The notes: generated from the letters alone by a model not told the origin. A stretch of DNA of 64,000 bases from Adiantum capillus-veneris (GCA_014529385.2 CM043953.1:113827049-113891048), one strand, 5' to 3'; positions 23,412 to 33,940 are shown, counted from the stretch's first letter. Made by a program: numbers and translations.

Positions 23412-24920
23412 AGAGGCTTCGCACCACCCTCCTTGACAAAGAGAAGCTTGCTGTGGAGCAAGCGGCCCAAGCAACAAAGGATTTGTGGGAGACCAATGGC
23501 GTCTCTCTTCTTGTAGATGGATGGAGCGACACCCGCAAGCGGTCCATCCACGGGGTGGTGGCCTACTCTCGGGGGGAGATGTACTTTGTGGAGTCACATG
23601 ATGCATCCGATAGTGGCAAGGCCGCCGAGATGCTTGCTGCGGAGTGGACAAGCACCATAGATCACCGGCCCGGAGAATGTCCTTTGTATGGTTAAAGATG
23701 GAGAGGCGTCAAATAGGGCAGTCGGAGCTATCATTGAGGGTATGTATCCCAGCATCCATGTCACATTTTGCATGGCGCATTGCCTCAATAACTTCCTCAA
23801 GGACATAGGGAACTTGTCATGGATTTCACCCACCATTGGTGATGCCTCTCGAATTGTCTCCTTTGTGCTCAACCATCAAAAAGTGCGCCATGAATTCTCA
23901 AAGAGGAGCCACTTGTCTTTGCTCAAATATTCAGAGACAAGATTTGCATTCAATTGGCTTATGCTAGGTCGCTTGTCTACATGTGGCGGAGCCTTAAGGG
24001 GCCTCTTTCTCAGTGATGAGTTCCAGGCCATGCCGGAGTCTACATCAGCAGTAGGATTGAAATGCCGAGAATGGGCCGACGACGCCGCTTGGTGGGAGGA
24101 GGTGAAGACTCTTGACGCCATGGTCAAGCCTATTCTACACCTACTTCGAGTGGTGGATGGCTTGCAGCCATGCATTGGCAAAGTCTACGAAGCCATGGAT
24201 CGGATGATAGAGGCACTTGAGAAGCTTGTGCCTGACCCTGTTCAGTATGCGGAGATTCATGGCTTGTGTGAGTCGAGGTGGAATCGATACTACTCTCCAC
24301 TTCATGCGGCAGCTTATGTGCTTGACCCTGAGTTTCAAGGAAGGCGTCAAGAGACCGACAAGGAGGTGAGCAAAGGATGGCGGCTTGCATTGGAGCGCCT
24401 TGAGCCTAGCAGTGACATTAGGCGCAAGATTAGAGACGAGCTACTCAACTACAGGCAAAAGAAGGGCTCCTATGGATGTGTAGATGCACAGCTTGATCGC
24501 AACAAGATTGGCTCGGTTTTGTGGTGGGAGGACTATGGAGGAGATGGCCCACATTTGCAGCGCTTGGCTGTTCGTGTCCTTAGCCAAGCATGTACCACTA
24601 GTTGCTTGGAGCAACTATGGAGTGTGTACAGCCACATTGCCTCTAAGAAGAGGAATCGCCTTGGGGTTCAGAGGGCCAATGATTTGGTGTTTGTGAGCGC
24701 TAACTTGCGCATGCTTGCCAAGAGCGTCACACACAAGGCAGATCCTTTCACTGAGTGGGAGATGGCACAAGAGAATCCATCTATGGCCGATACTCTTTTG
24801 GAGGAGCTAGAGGAGGATTTCGAGCCTCAATGCGAGCCTCCCGAGCCGGAGCCCTCATACGTCGCTGACGACCTCGACTACGACGGCGATGTGGAGATTC
24901 AGCAGGCGAGCACTTCTTGA
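23412..24920 (+). pseudogene. hAT transposase, N-terminally truncated and frame-shifted
   Basis: DNA transposase of the hAT superfamily. Coding sequence begins at the truncation point (QRLRTTLLDKEKLAVEQ) without the BED zinc finger expected upstream. It has the DUF659 core (LLVDGWSDTRKRS near 23515), CMVKDGEASNRAVGAIIEG near 23690, and a C-terminal dimerisation domain (RVLSQACTTSCLEQLWSVY near 24575, SKKRNRLGVQRANDLVF near 24645). It ends with an acidic tail and TGA at 24918-24920. One frame shift near 23655 separates the first 80 or so residues from an otherwise open 410-residue frame, so it decayed recently. The long open frame and the matching termini make it the probable relative that once mobilised the short elements at 13104 and 31433. 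Confidence 0.88.
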
Positions 24921-25325
24921 GTTTGATGATCATTGATCACTCGACTCTCGAGTCTAGACTCTTGAGTCTATGACTCTACCTACTACATAGCCCTTTGTAC
25001 TTTTTGTTATCCTTGAGGCCTCAGGCTTGTCCTAAGTCCTTTAGGCTTTTTGACTCTTGAGCCCTTGTGGCATGCACTTCTCATTTTGTATCCATCGATC
25101 ATCGATGTTTTATTAGCACATTTCAGCCTATATGACTCGTGTTCTTTGATCTATTTAGTGTAAATTTATGGTCAAAGTGATGCTCTGTGTGTGTGGCATG
25201 TGTGTAGGTCAAAAAATGCCAAAAAAACTCTTTTTTTTTTGCCGTTCCGAACCCCGTCCCCGTTTCCTGACTTTTGCCGTCGCGACCCCGTTCCCGACCT
25301 CGACCCGCCGTCCCATGTAACTATG
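23412..25325 (+). mobile_element. hAT transposon lacking its left end
   Basis: The right terminus (25316-25325) reads ATGTAACTATG, i.e. CATAGTTACAT inverted, matching the ends of the non-autonomous element at 13104-13795. C/G-rich words such as GCCGTTCCGA and CCCGTTCCCG lie just inside it (25240-25315). The left terminus is absent: the left junction abuts LTR sequence at 23411 without an inverted repeat. LTR sequence resumes at 25326. Confidence 0.8.
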
Positions 25326-25326
25326 G

Positions 25327-25338
25327 TGTCACGTGACA
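25327..25338. promoter_or_regulatory. Palindromic LTR terminus with a G-box core
   Basis: TGTCACGTGACA is a perfect 12-bp palindrome containing CACGTG. It forms the outer edge of the 3' LTR of the minus-strand element and recurs at the edge of its other LTR (28475-28486). CACGTG is the core bound by plant bZIP and bHLH factors; a regulatory role here is inference. Confidence 0.6.
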
Positions 25339-26087
25339 TCCCCTCCTTTTCAAAGTGAGGTACTGGTACCAACTGTATGGCGTCGAGGGAGATCGCCAAT
25401 AGCATTCGGAATCCTGGGAGGGACTCTTTGCCGGCCCACTTTGATGTGTGGGTTGTGCGGTACTTGAACTTTATAAAGGTCTGCAATGCTTGCTTCTTTG
25501 GGCCGCGCCGAAAGCGACACAAAGGCTTCTGTGGCTCCTTCGATGCTTCAACTTCGTCTAGAGGCCTACTTCTTCCTTCTTCAAGAATCTCCATGGCTGA
25601 AAATTCTTGAAACCATTTCCAACACAAAACCATGAACCTATTCCATGTAAAGTGACTGGAAAAAATCTTCTCTTGCTAAAAGACTCTGCATGCAATGTAG
25701 ATGAACAAAGAGACAGAGTTCCAAACCGTTCACCACACACACGCAAACAATGAGATCGAATCTTTCTCTTCTGATCTAAAGCAATCAACTGTCTCAATTC
25801 ACAACGGAAATGCCCATGCTTGGTGCTCATACTTTCATGTGCTCTTTCTACAACTGTGTTGTGCCAAGGAAGAGACATGGAATGTGATTTCCTTGAATGC
25901 ATACTTTTCAGCTTTTCATGAAAAATCCGCATACATTTGTGCTCATTCATGAGGGAAACGTGCTCAACGTTCAATATGTCATGCCTAGGAAAAGGGATCA
26001 CATAAAGACGTTGACGAAAATACAGGAAACGATCATGAATGAAACACTTGTACAATGCGTGCTGACTAATCATTCGAACACATAGTA

Positions 26088-26219
26088 CTTCCTGTGGGGG
26101 TTCTTTGGACCGAGGCTCGAGAGCCAAGATCGATTCTTCGTGTTTGATCGAATCTTCCTGTGGGGGGTCTGTGGACCTCGACTCGAGAGCCAAGATCGGT
26201 TCTTCGTGATTGATCGAAT
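26088..26219 (-). repeat. 66-bp tandem duplication in the LTR-element internal frame
   Basis: Two adjacent 66-bp units encode the repeated peptide theme SI-HEE-ILALE-RS. They lie beside shorter Asp/His codon repeats at about 26330-26400. Confidence 0.8.
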
Positions 26220-27358
26220 CTGCAATGAGGTTATCTTCGCTAGAAAAAGTATCAAGTAACACATCATCCTTGTGAACAATCACATCATCTTCATGCAACT
26301 CATCATGCTTGTGAGAAATCACATCTTGATCATGCAAATCATCATGCTTGTCATTGTCATCCAAATCATCATGCTTATCATTATCATCCAAATCATCATG
26401 CAAATCTTGTGTGTCTTGCTTTGGAGAAGAAGAGACTGAGAGAGTCTCCTTTTCCCGAATCTGTGCAAACTAAGCCTGCACAATAGAAAAGAGTCGCAAG
26501 AACTCTTTTATGTGTTGGTCGCTCTGTTCTTGTCTTGCTTTGGTCTCGCGATCAAATGTTGCTTGTCTTTCGTTGTTCTCGCGATCCAATTTGGCTCGAC
26601 TTTTTTTGGCTTCCAAGTCGTACTTACGCTCTATAGCTGCCACGCTTTCTTCTTAGTCACGATCTATGGTTGCCATTGTTTCTTCGTAGGCCTTTCTTTC
26701 TGCTTCTCTTTCTTCGCGTTCTAACTTTCTTTCCATAAACAACTGCTTCAACTCCTCCATAGGAGTTAATGCAATCCTTGGCGTAGATGGGAAAGGCGGA
26801 GGGTCGGAAAAACCTCCTGGTGGGGAAAATTCTTCGTCCCTCTCGCATGCTCATCACCTCCAAGCAAAGTATCCATTCCGCTTCGAGTGATGACCATCCA
26901 CTGAAGTCTTGGGTTCGTAAGTTCACGAGGAACTTGGGTTCTTGCGGGTCTTGGTTCTTGGGGTTCTTGAGTTCTTGAGGTTCTTGCGGGTCTTGAGGTT
27001 CTTGAGGTTCTTCTTTCTCTTGCAATGTGTGTTAGAGAAGGATCTTCTCTTCACCCGAGTTCTGCTCTTTTCCGCGGGTGCCCCCCTTGGCGGCCTTGCG
27101 CTCACACCAAGGTGCTTTTTCCCACCTCACGTCGATTGGCCGGCCGCTAAGTGCACGTCCTCTCTCAATGAGTGAAAAGAGGCACAAGGGGAGGCTGGAC
27201 AAGCCCTTCTTTCTTGGGTTTCCTGTCACTCTTCAAAAACACGATTAGGAATTGACACGCCCAAGTGAACTTGGGTTCGTGCGACCTCTACAAGCAAAAA
27301 AAATTCTTGTGGTTTTTTCCTTGAGTGATAAAGAACACTGCCAAAGCTCTGATACCAA

Positions 27359-28486
27359 TGTAATGTGCAGCGGAATGAACGTTTGAACTTTGCTCAAGAT
27401 GAGTGCTCCGAACTGTGCTCAAGGTTCCTTTTCATTCTTATGGAAGGGAGAGCCTTCCGTTCTTAATGAGAGAGTGCAATGGACACAAACAAAGTGAATG
27501 GACACAGTGAATGGAAGTGCATGAGACTGAGAGATAGAGAAGAGAATACGACACCAGAGACGTTGTAAAACCCTCCTCCGAAGGCCCCACTCTCTATAGC
27601 GAGGGCGGTCTACTTATGATTGCACAAATCTCTAGAATGCTTGGACTTGCCGACGATGTTGACGACGACGAGACGGGCTGAAATCTATAAACACTAATGG
27701 CTGAAATCTGCAAATCTTGTATCTGCTGAATTCTGACTCTATGTCGATGACGATGTCGATGACAACGCGCTGAAAACGCAGATGCTGAAATCTGCGTTTT
27801 CCGGGCTGAACTGTAAACCTTGCGGAAACTGACCGTGCGGCGAGGAACTGCTGTGGGAAGGTGAGGTCTGCGAGGTTCGGGGGTTCTTTTGCGAGTGCGA
27901 AGGGCTGAAAACTGAAAACGCTGGTGTTTCTTGAGGTTCCATCTCTCAGAGAATCTGCAAAACGCTGTGTATGATGCGGATGCAAAACGCTAGGGCTGAA
28001 AATCTTCCGGGGCTGATCTGCTGTGCACAAAACGCCAAGGCTGATCTGATGCAAAAACGCTAGGTCCTCAAATGGCTGAAAACGGTAGGGCTACTGCGGG
28101 TGTTGGTCTTGCTGAGAAGTTGCCTGTTGAGCAAGGTGCTCCTGCTGTCTCTTCTGCCAGAAAGTGCTAGCGCTAGGTTTTTATTTATACAAACGTAGCA
28201 AAATTGCGCTACCTACTTTCCAACAAAAGTCAAAATAACGGAAAATAGGCCTATGTACTGTAAAAATGCTACTGACGGGATCTGACTGGAATCTGATAGT
28301 CATGCTGTGTGCAACCATAGGATATGCATCTAATCTAAGTGTCTAAGTGTCTGGACATGCACGGTCTGCGAACAGACTCACAAAAGTGCTCGATCACTTC
28401 CTATTCTAGACTGACTTGATTGAACTGAACCCTGATCATGCTGTAGCTTGTCCACTGACAGATAGGGTTGGATGTGTCACGTGACA
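27359..28486 (-). repeat. 5' LTR of the non-autonomous element
   Basis: A long LTR of about 1.13 kb, beginning TGTAATGTGC and ending GTGACA on the plus strand. Its counterpart at 22709-23411 and 25326-25338 shares most of the sequence. It is rich in short GCTGAAA-type words (27680-28090). Confidence 0.88.
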
Positions 28487-28491
28487 ACGGT

Positions 28492-29380
28492 TTTGTGACT
28501 AGGCCTGCATACATGGATACACACTTATCTCATGGGATACGGTCTGCTATTGGGCAGATACGCACATCCTCACATCAGCTCCAGATGGAGATTGGCCGAT
28601 TTCGAGGGGTGCCAGTAGGGGCCAGGATATGTCACCTATGTCACTTAGAACCAAAGATAGAGCTGCACTACACATGTCATTGCCTGGCGTACTATGAGAT
28701 ACGCGGCCGCTTCCACTGTTGTTCAGAGAGGGCTTCGGGCCATTTTCTAGAGTCATGAGATACGAGGATCAGAGATGTCTTGGATTGTTTCTACTAGAGA
28801 TACGTAGACTCACGAAGAGCTTGCTGAGGACATAAGGGGAGAGACAATCTCAGAGAGGAATCACAGATTTCTTTACACAAGCCAGGGGAGAGGTAAAGGA
28901 GCGGTCACCACAGCAGATCTCAGAGTCCACCCACACTAGAGGTACGTTGATTGACCGAGCCATGGAGACAAATCCAGACACCCACGACCATGAGGGGTCT
29001 CCCACCATCGACGAAGGCTGCAGCACTCGTGGTCTCCCACCATTGACGAAGGCTGCAGTAGAAGATACAGATCACTCTAGCTCGACATGCAAGACGCCCA
29101 ACCAGAGTATTGACCATGGAGGATGTGGATGAGATTTGAGAGCGACCGATGAGAGATTTCATCTGAACCCACCAACCTCCTATCCCCCCCCCCCCTCGAA
29201 TGAGCTTCAGATTCATTTCCTTAATTTTTCTTTGTTAGTTCTTTGTACTTTCCATACTCTGACATGATATCAGATTCACCAATTGTAACTTTTTGGTCTC
29301 ATAGGTCATTTTGGCCTTTTGAAGACGTTAATATAACATTTCATTTCATTTCTTTCTCTCTCTCTCTCCCTCTCTCTTTT
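28492..29380 (+). mobile_element. LINE copy A, 3' part and pyrimidine tail
   Basis: Resumption of LINE A after the LTR element: GFVTRPAYMDTHLSHGIRSAIGQ and a C-terminal Cys/His motif (CHLCHLEPKIELHYTCHC, near 28635-28690), then a 3' UTR and the terminal sequence TTGAAGACGTTAATATAAC, ending in a TC-rich tail (29350-29380) rather than poly(A). Copy B begins directly after this tail. Confidence 0.85.
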
Positions 29381-31432
29381 CTCGTGAGGCATGGTGGCTC
29401 TTTCATGAGCACTCTCCCCCCTGCATCACTTCTACAGAGGCTGGGAGCCAGTATGCATCATCTCTGTACACAGTTCTTGAGCAGCCTCCCCTTCCCGACC
29501 CCCTCGATCCATGCCCACACACATGTGCTTTTTTTCACCGCTGAGATGGTGAGGAAGGCCATTGACAGGATGAGGATTGGGAGAGCATGTGATCATGATG
29601 GCTTAGTGGCTGAGCATTTCACGCATGCCAGAGATTTACTAGCAGAGTTCTACCAGTTATGTTTAACCATGCCATGTGTGAGGGCTTGCCTGATACTTGG
29701 AGCCTATCTACTATTGTACCTATCTTCAAGTCGGGAGACCCTATGGAGCCTGGGAACTATCGCACTATCATGATTGGACACACATTGGCATGGCCGTACG
29801 CATCTATTCTTGAGCAGCAACTGAGTAGATGGGCAGAGAGGGAGGGGATAGGCGCAGCCGGGTTAGCATGTTTCAGGAGGGGTTTTTCTACTCTTGACCA
29901 TATCTTGACACTCAGAGCCATCATTGAGGAGGGCAGATCGCGTGGGAGACGGACCTATTGTAGCTTTGTGGATTTCCGCAAAGCATTTGACACAGTGCCC
30001 AGAGCTAGATTGATGCGCGGATTACAGCAGATGGGAGTACCCACAGAGCTCATTTGGGGGGTCATGGCATTATACAGGTCAGTAGTGGGGCATGTACGCA
30101 CCCCAGAGGGTCTATCCACACCGGTTTACTCCACTATTGGGGTGAAGCAGGGCTGCCTGCTCTCTCCTACTCTATTTGGTATGTATGTGGATGAGGTTTT
30201 TGACTAAATTGAGAGAGATGGTGATAGAGGTGCACAGCTGGCAGGGACATGGATTCCACTATTGTTATATGCTGATGATATTGTGTTGATCTCTGACTCT
30301 CCGGAGGGGATGCAACGTCACTTGGATGCTTTGCATTGGTTTGCGTAGGAAAGTGGTTTGTTCGGCAACCTTGGTAAAACCAAGGTCATGGTATTTAATA
30401 CCACCCCATAGTGGATCAGGAGGTCAGCGCCCGCATTCACATACGGCCAGGAGAAGGTGGAATATACAGATGCTTACACTTACCTTGGAGTGGTTTTTAG
30501 TGGGCCAGCATTTTCATTGAGGAGGGCAACAGAGACTAGATTGACCGGAGCCCATGCAACATTGGGTAGATTGGAAAAGATGTGTTCACAGGTTCAGTTT
30601 CAGGAGCCTCGGACGAAGCTCTGGCTCTTTGACACTTTGGTGGCTTCTGCATTGCTTTATGCAGCTGAGATTTGGGGACCTTCACTGGATCATCACGGGA
30701 GGACAGGCCGCAGTGATGGAAGGGGGGACATGGAGAAGCCTCTGGTCTCTATGATCTCGCAGCTCATTAGAACCAAGGCTTCAGTACCACGTGCTATTGT
30801 ACGAGCAGAGCTAGCTGCCCCCCCACTAGTGGTTGAGGTGCTCACCAGATCTGTCTCCTTCATACACCGCATGTGTGAACTTCCCAGAGACAGATATGCA
30901 CGCCTTGCACTTGAGTCCTCTCGACAGCTAGCCATGCAAGGAGATACGACATGCTGGTATGGGGAGATGACATCATGGTTTCAGGCGCATGGGTTCAGCA
31001 TAGACAGATTGCCTCCCTCCCAATACTCACTGGATGCTCCCTCTCTGACTGTTACACAATCCGAGATCACCAGGCTCATTCGCCAGGCCTTGACTCAGCT
31101 AGACACCAAGAGGCCATGGATACAACCAGTAGAGGAGCTGGGCACGAAGATGGCTTTCTACAGAGAGCATCTCCTCCAGCTTATGGAGGATGGTTTTGTG
31201 ACGAGGCCCAGATACATGGACACCCACTTGTCACATGGGATACGATGTGCTATTGGCCAGATACGCACATCTTCACACCAACTGCGGATCGAGAGTGGGA
31301 GATACAGTGGAGTACCAGCAGAGGCCAGGACATGCCCCCTGTGTGACATTGAGCCTGAGACAGAGTTGCACTACACATGCCACTGCCCCGTCTACTACGA
31401 GATACGATGCCGCTTCCATTGCTTGTTCAGAG

Positions 31433-31606
31433 CATAGTAACAGGGAATGGCCGTTTTCAGGTCTCGGTTCCCCGTTCCCATTCCAAGTTCCCGTTCCGAA
31501 TCCCCATTCCGTGTTTCAAACATGAGTACCCGTGACAGGGAATGGCATTTTGTTCCGCGTTCCCGTTCCCCGTTCCTGTTCCGGTTTCCCGTTCCTGGTA
31601 ACTATA
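31433..31606. mobile_element. Short hAT derivative (about 174 bp)
   Basis: The insert interrupts the LINE B 3' region. Ends: CATAGTAACAGGG on the left and TATAGTTACCAGG (inverted) on the right, close to the CATAGTTACC termini of the other two hAT copies. The interior is almost entirely GTTCC/GGAA-type words (CCCGTTCC repeated), the same subterminal motif. No 8-bp target duplication is seen, and about 150 bp of LINE sequence present in copy A is absent at the site, so the insertion or a later event removed target DNA. Confidence 0.7.
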
Positions 31607-32084
31607 GTCTCAAAGACATATCACAGACTTCTTTAGAGCTGCCACTGGACACCCGAAGGGGTTACCACCACAGCAGAGCTCGTCGCTTTACACCAGAGGC
31701 ATGCTGATCGACCGAGCGACTGAGCTGGGGAGATCCAGATGCCCACGACTGTGGAGGATTACACAGCATCGACGGAGGCTGCATCAGAGGATTCGGATCA
31801 CTTTGGCTCGACATGCACGACTCGGTCAGACTACTGACCATGGAGGAGATTGATGAGATCCGCTAGCGACCGATGCTGGATCTCCTGTGATCTAGCTATC
31901 CCAGCTAGCTGTTTAGCTGCTAAGTTCACACCTAGCAGTTTAGGATTCCATAGTATTTTATTTTGTCATTCTGTCATTTTGTTATCTTGTTACTCTGACT
32001 TTGTATCAGATCCACCACATTGTAACTTTCTGGTCTCATAGGTCAATTTGGCCTTTTGAAGACGTTAATATAACATTTCATTTC

Positions 32085-32089
<5 letters not shown>

Positions 32090-32147
<58 letters not shown>
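32090..32147. repeat. (CT)n tail of LINE B
   Basis: About 29 CT units directly after the LINE terminal sequence; the shorter tail of copy A sits at the equivalent position. Confidence 0.9.
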
Positions 32148-32149
<2 letters not shown>

Positions 32150-32357
32150 TATAATTCAATCTATCTATCTTCTTATATGTACACTCTCAACCTACCCCAG
32201 TCTTAGGAGGCCAACAACCTCTTCTTGGGGTCATTGTCTTTAGGCTTGTTGATGTGGTTTCAACATTTATGGTATATATAAATAAATAAATAAATATATA
32301 TTGTTAGCTTTTAGGATATTTTTTGTTTCCGTTATCCTTATTTTTTAGCTCATGCAG

Positions 32358-32660
32358 GTTCTGCAAGATTCTGGCTGGGAGCCTGTGAAGCCTTCAGGAG
32401 GAGTATCATTAATTGCTCGTCCGGTTGCTTATGAAGGGAAGAAATTTTGTTACAAGAAATTGGACGGATTGACAACAGAGATAGAATTGTGCAGCAGCAA
32501 CATCATGAAGGCAATCTTAGATGTTACCAAGTTTCATTTCAGTAATACTAGCTCATCCTGCATTCCTGGATACTGTCAGTTTGGCTTCTCTCTCAAGGAA
32601 CAGGATTTTCTTAATTGTTTGGATGCTTTGAAGAAGATGAAGGAAGTCGGCAATCTATGA
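32358..32660 (+). CDS. MMT: Methionine S-methyltransferase, last exon
   Basis: The final 100 codons and the TGA of MMT. The exon starts after the acceptor CATGCAG in phase 0 with VLQDSGWEPVKPSGG, which continues the family sequence directly from the exon ending at 19172, and ends ...LKKMKEVGNL. The IPGYCQFGFSL stretch near residue 70 matches the conserved C-terminal IPGYCRFSF region of the plant family. Together the three exons encode 472 residues, a little under half of a family member of about 1,070-1,090 residues. The frame is open throughout. A possible poly(A) signal lies about 200 bp downstream. Confidence 0.92.
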   Translation, partial: VLQDSGWEPVKPSGGVSLIARPVAYEGKKFCYKKLDGLTTEIELCSSNIMKAILDVTKFHFSNTSSSCIPGYCQFGFSLKEQDFLNCLDALKKMKEVGNL

Positions 32661-33254
32661 GTGATGCAGAAAGAGTCGGCTTATTTAATTCATACCCTAA
32701 CAAGAATAATTTCCCAATACTAAACAGCTTCTTCAGTTTTTGTCAATCAATACAATTTACTATATACTGCACTATGGCCTTTTCATGTGATTTTCATTTT
32801 GATAATTGGCACTACTATTCATAATGTCACTCAGTACTTGCAAGGGTCCATCCAGATTGTTAACAATAAAAGGTTTCATAGTTCTTTAAAATGTGAAAAA
32901 TGGTTTTACAGACATCTTATTTGATATGTACACTTTTTAAGTAATATCAAATCAACATGTGACAGGCACAAGGGTGATTGTAGCTTGCACTTGAAACCAC
33001 TCATTAATTTGTTTCATTTTTTTAACGCAATGATGAATTACAGTAGCAAATTAGGGTTTAGGGTTTAAGGTTTAGAGCTGAGATTGCTGGCAGAGAATCA
33101 ATAGAGCCATGGAATGCTAATTACAAACCATGCCTATCTGGCTATGTACAATGGTCAATGTGAAAATGCTAATGAGTGAGCTAGCAAGGTAAGGGCCATC
33201 GCTCTCTTTCAGGATGTTTGGTTATTTTCCAGTTCTATAGATCCCGCCACACAT
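32661..33254. other. MMT 3' UTR and downstream flank
   Basis: AT-rich DNA without a gene. It contains AATAAA at 32865-32870, a plausible polyadenylation signal for MMT, and a short telomere-like patch TTAGGGTTTAGGGTTTAAGG at 33051-33070. A 35-bp direct repeat (GGCTATGT-CAATGGTCAATGTG) occurs near 33136 and 33254. Confidence 0.6.
32865..32870 (+). terminator. Possible polyadenylation signal of MMT
   Basis: AATAAA lies 205 bp after the MMT stop codon in AT-rich sequence. Plant signals are loose, so this is only a candidate. Confidence 0.4.
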
Positions 33255-33940
33255 TTGGCTATGTGCAATGGTCAATGTGAGATTCCTAATGAGATCTGTC
33301 CTGTAGAGAATGAGAGTTACAAGATTGGTTGGGATTTATACGCCGACAACTTCAGGACTTTCGATGAGTTTTTGGGCGAGCACGAGTTTGACACCAAAGA
33401 GACTCTTAGTTACATTTGGATAGAGAAATCTGAATTTGCCCCTCATGCTTTGGTGACAACACGGTTATCCAAAGTGGATAGGATGAATAAGAATTTCGTT
33501 GCATATTTCAGGGAGAGTCCCAAGGGGACTTCTATTATGGCCTTGTGTGATTTTGCAGATAGGTTGCACATAGATGCTGATGAGGTCCTTGACATAGGCA
33601 GGGTCATTTGCAGCATTAGTTTATTGCGGATCAGTGGATTTTTGATGTTTTACATTCCAGAGAGGAGGTTTGGTCTCATGTTCAGCTAGTGGTTACGGAG
33701 GCTACGTGCCATCATTTATAGGCCTCTTCCACTTTGCAGGAGATGCGTGAGGCAGTGGCTGGTCTTTCTGGCTTGCAACACATATTGACACAAGAGATGC
33801 TTGCCACCATGTCTTCAGGATCCATTTCTCTTGAAAGGTGGAGATGCATCGTCCCTCTGTCGGGGGGGGACCGATCACTCTCATGTCTTTGTTGTATAAG
33901 ATTTTTGCTCGCATGATTAGTATGTGTTTGAGGCCTTTCT
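33255..33940 (+). mobile_element. LINE fragment (start of reverse transcriptase)
   Basis: An open frame of 144 codons (33255-33689) with no family I can name is followed in another frame by LINE reverse-transcriptase signatures: QEMREAVAGLSG, LTQEMLATM and, near 33865-33930, GGPITLMSLLYKIFARMIS, which resembles the conserved RPI-LL-YKI-AK block of plant L1-type LINEs. By position the 144-codon frame would be the linker between endonuclease and reverse transcriptase. The fragment is cut on the right at 33942 by a copia LTR. Both ends are truncated. Confidence 0.6.

Larger units (their letters stand above)
22709..28486 (-). mobile_element. Non-autonomous LTR retrotransposon (no pol), carrying an hAT
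   Basis: The element lies on the minus strand inside LINE A, flanked by a perfect 5-bp target duplication ACGGT (22704-22708 and 28487-28491). The 5' LTR is 27359-28486. Next to it, GCTCTGATACCA (27346-27357) is the complement of the initiator-Met primer site, fixing the orientation. The 3' LTR begins at 22709 and its other terminus is at 25338, next to a polypurine tract (complement of TCCCCTCCTTTT, 25339-25350). The internal region is only about 2 kb and encodes a hydrophilic, Gag-like low-complexity product: Pro/Gln/Glu repeats near 26.95 kb, a charged coiled-coil stretch near 26.5-26.7 kb and Asp/His repeats near 26.35 kb. No protease, reverse transcriptase or integrase is seen, so it would depend on a helper. 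A DNA transposon (23412-25325) sits in its 3' LTR. Confidence 0.85.
29381..32147 (+). mobile_element. LINE copy B, 5'-truncated, with (TC)n tail
   Basis: Same family as copy A. It starts abruptly within the region just upstream of reverse transcriptase (equivalent to about 20880 in copy A), as expected from incomplete reverse transcription. Reverse transcriptase spans about 29545-30420 (FVDFRKAFDTVPRARL, KQGCLLS, LLLYADDIVLIS near 30265). The C-terminal region runs to about 31435 and carries a Cys/His motif CPLCDIEPETELHYTCHC near 31340. The frame from 29659 to 31437 is the same throughout, interrupted by stops at 30205-30207, near 30346 and near 30409; one frame shift lies near 29655. It ends with the same terminal sequence as copy A and a long (CT)n run. 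It looks much less decayed than copy A. Confidence 0.88.
19173..32357 (+). other. MMT: 13.2-kb last intron of MMT, filled with nested transposons
   Basis: The intron runs from the donor GTAAAG after the exon ending at 19172 to the acceptor CATGCAG before the exon at 32358; both flanking exons are in phase 0. Its contents in order are a foldback MITE (19226-19614), LINE copy A (about 19640-29380) split by a minus-strand LTR element (22709-28486) that carries an hAT, LINE copy B (29381-32147) with a small hAT derivative, and AT-rich intron sequence with an (AAAT)n patch near 32280. Nearly all of its length is inserted DNA. The intron is inferred from protein continuity across the gap, not from transcript data. 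Confidence 0.85.
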
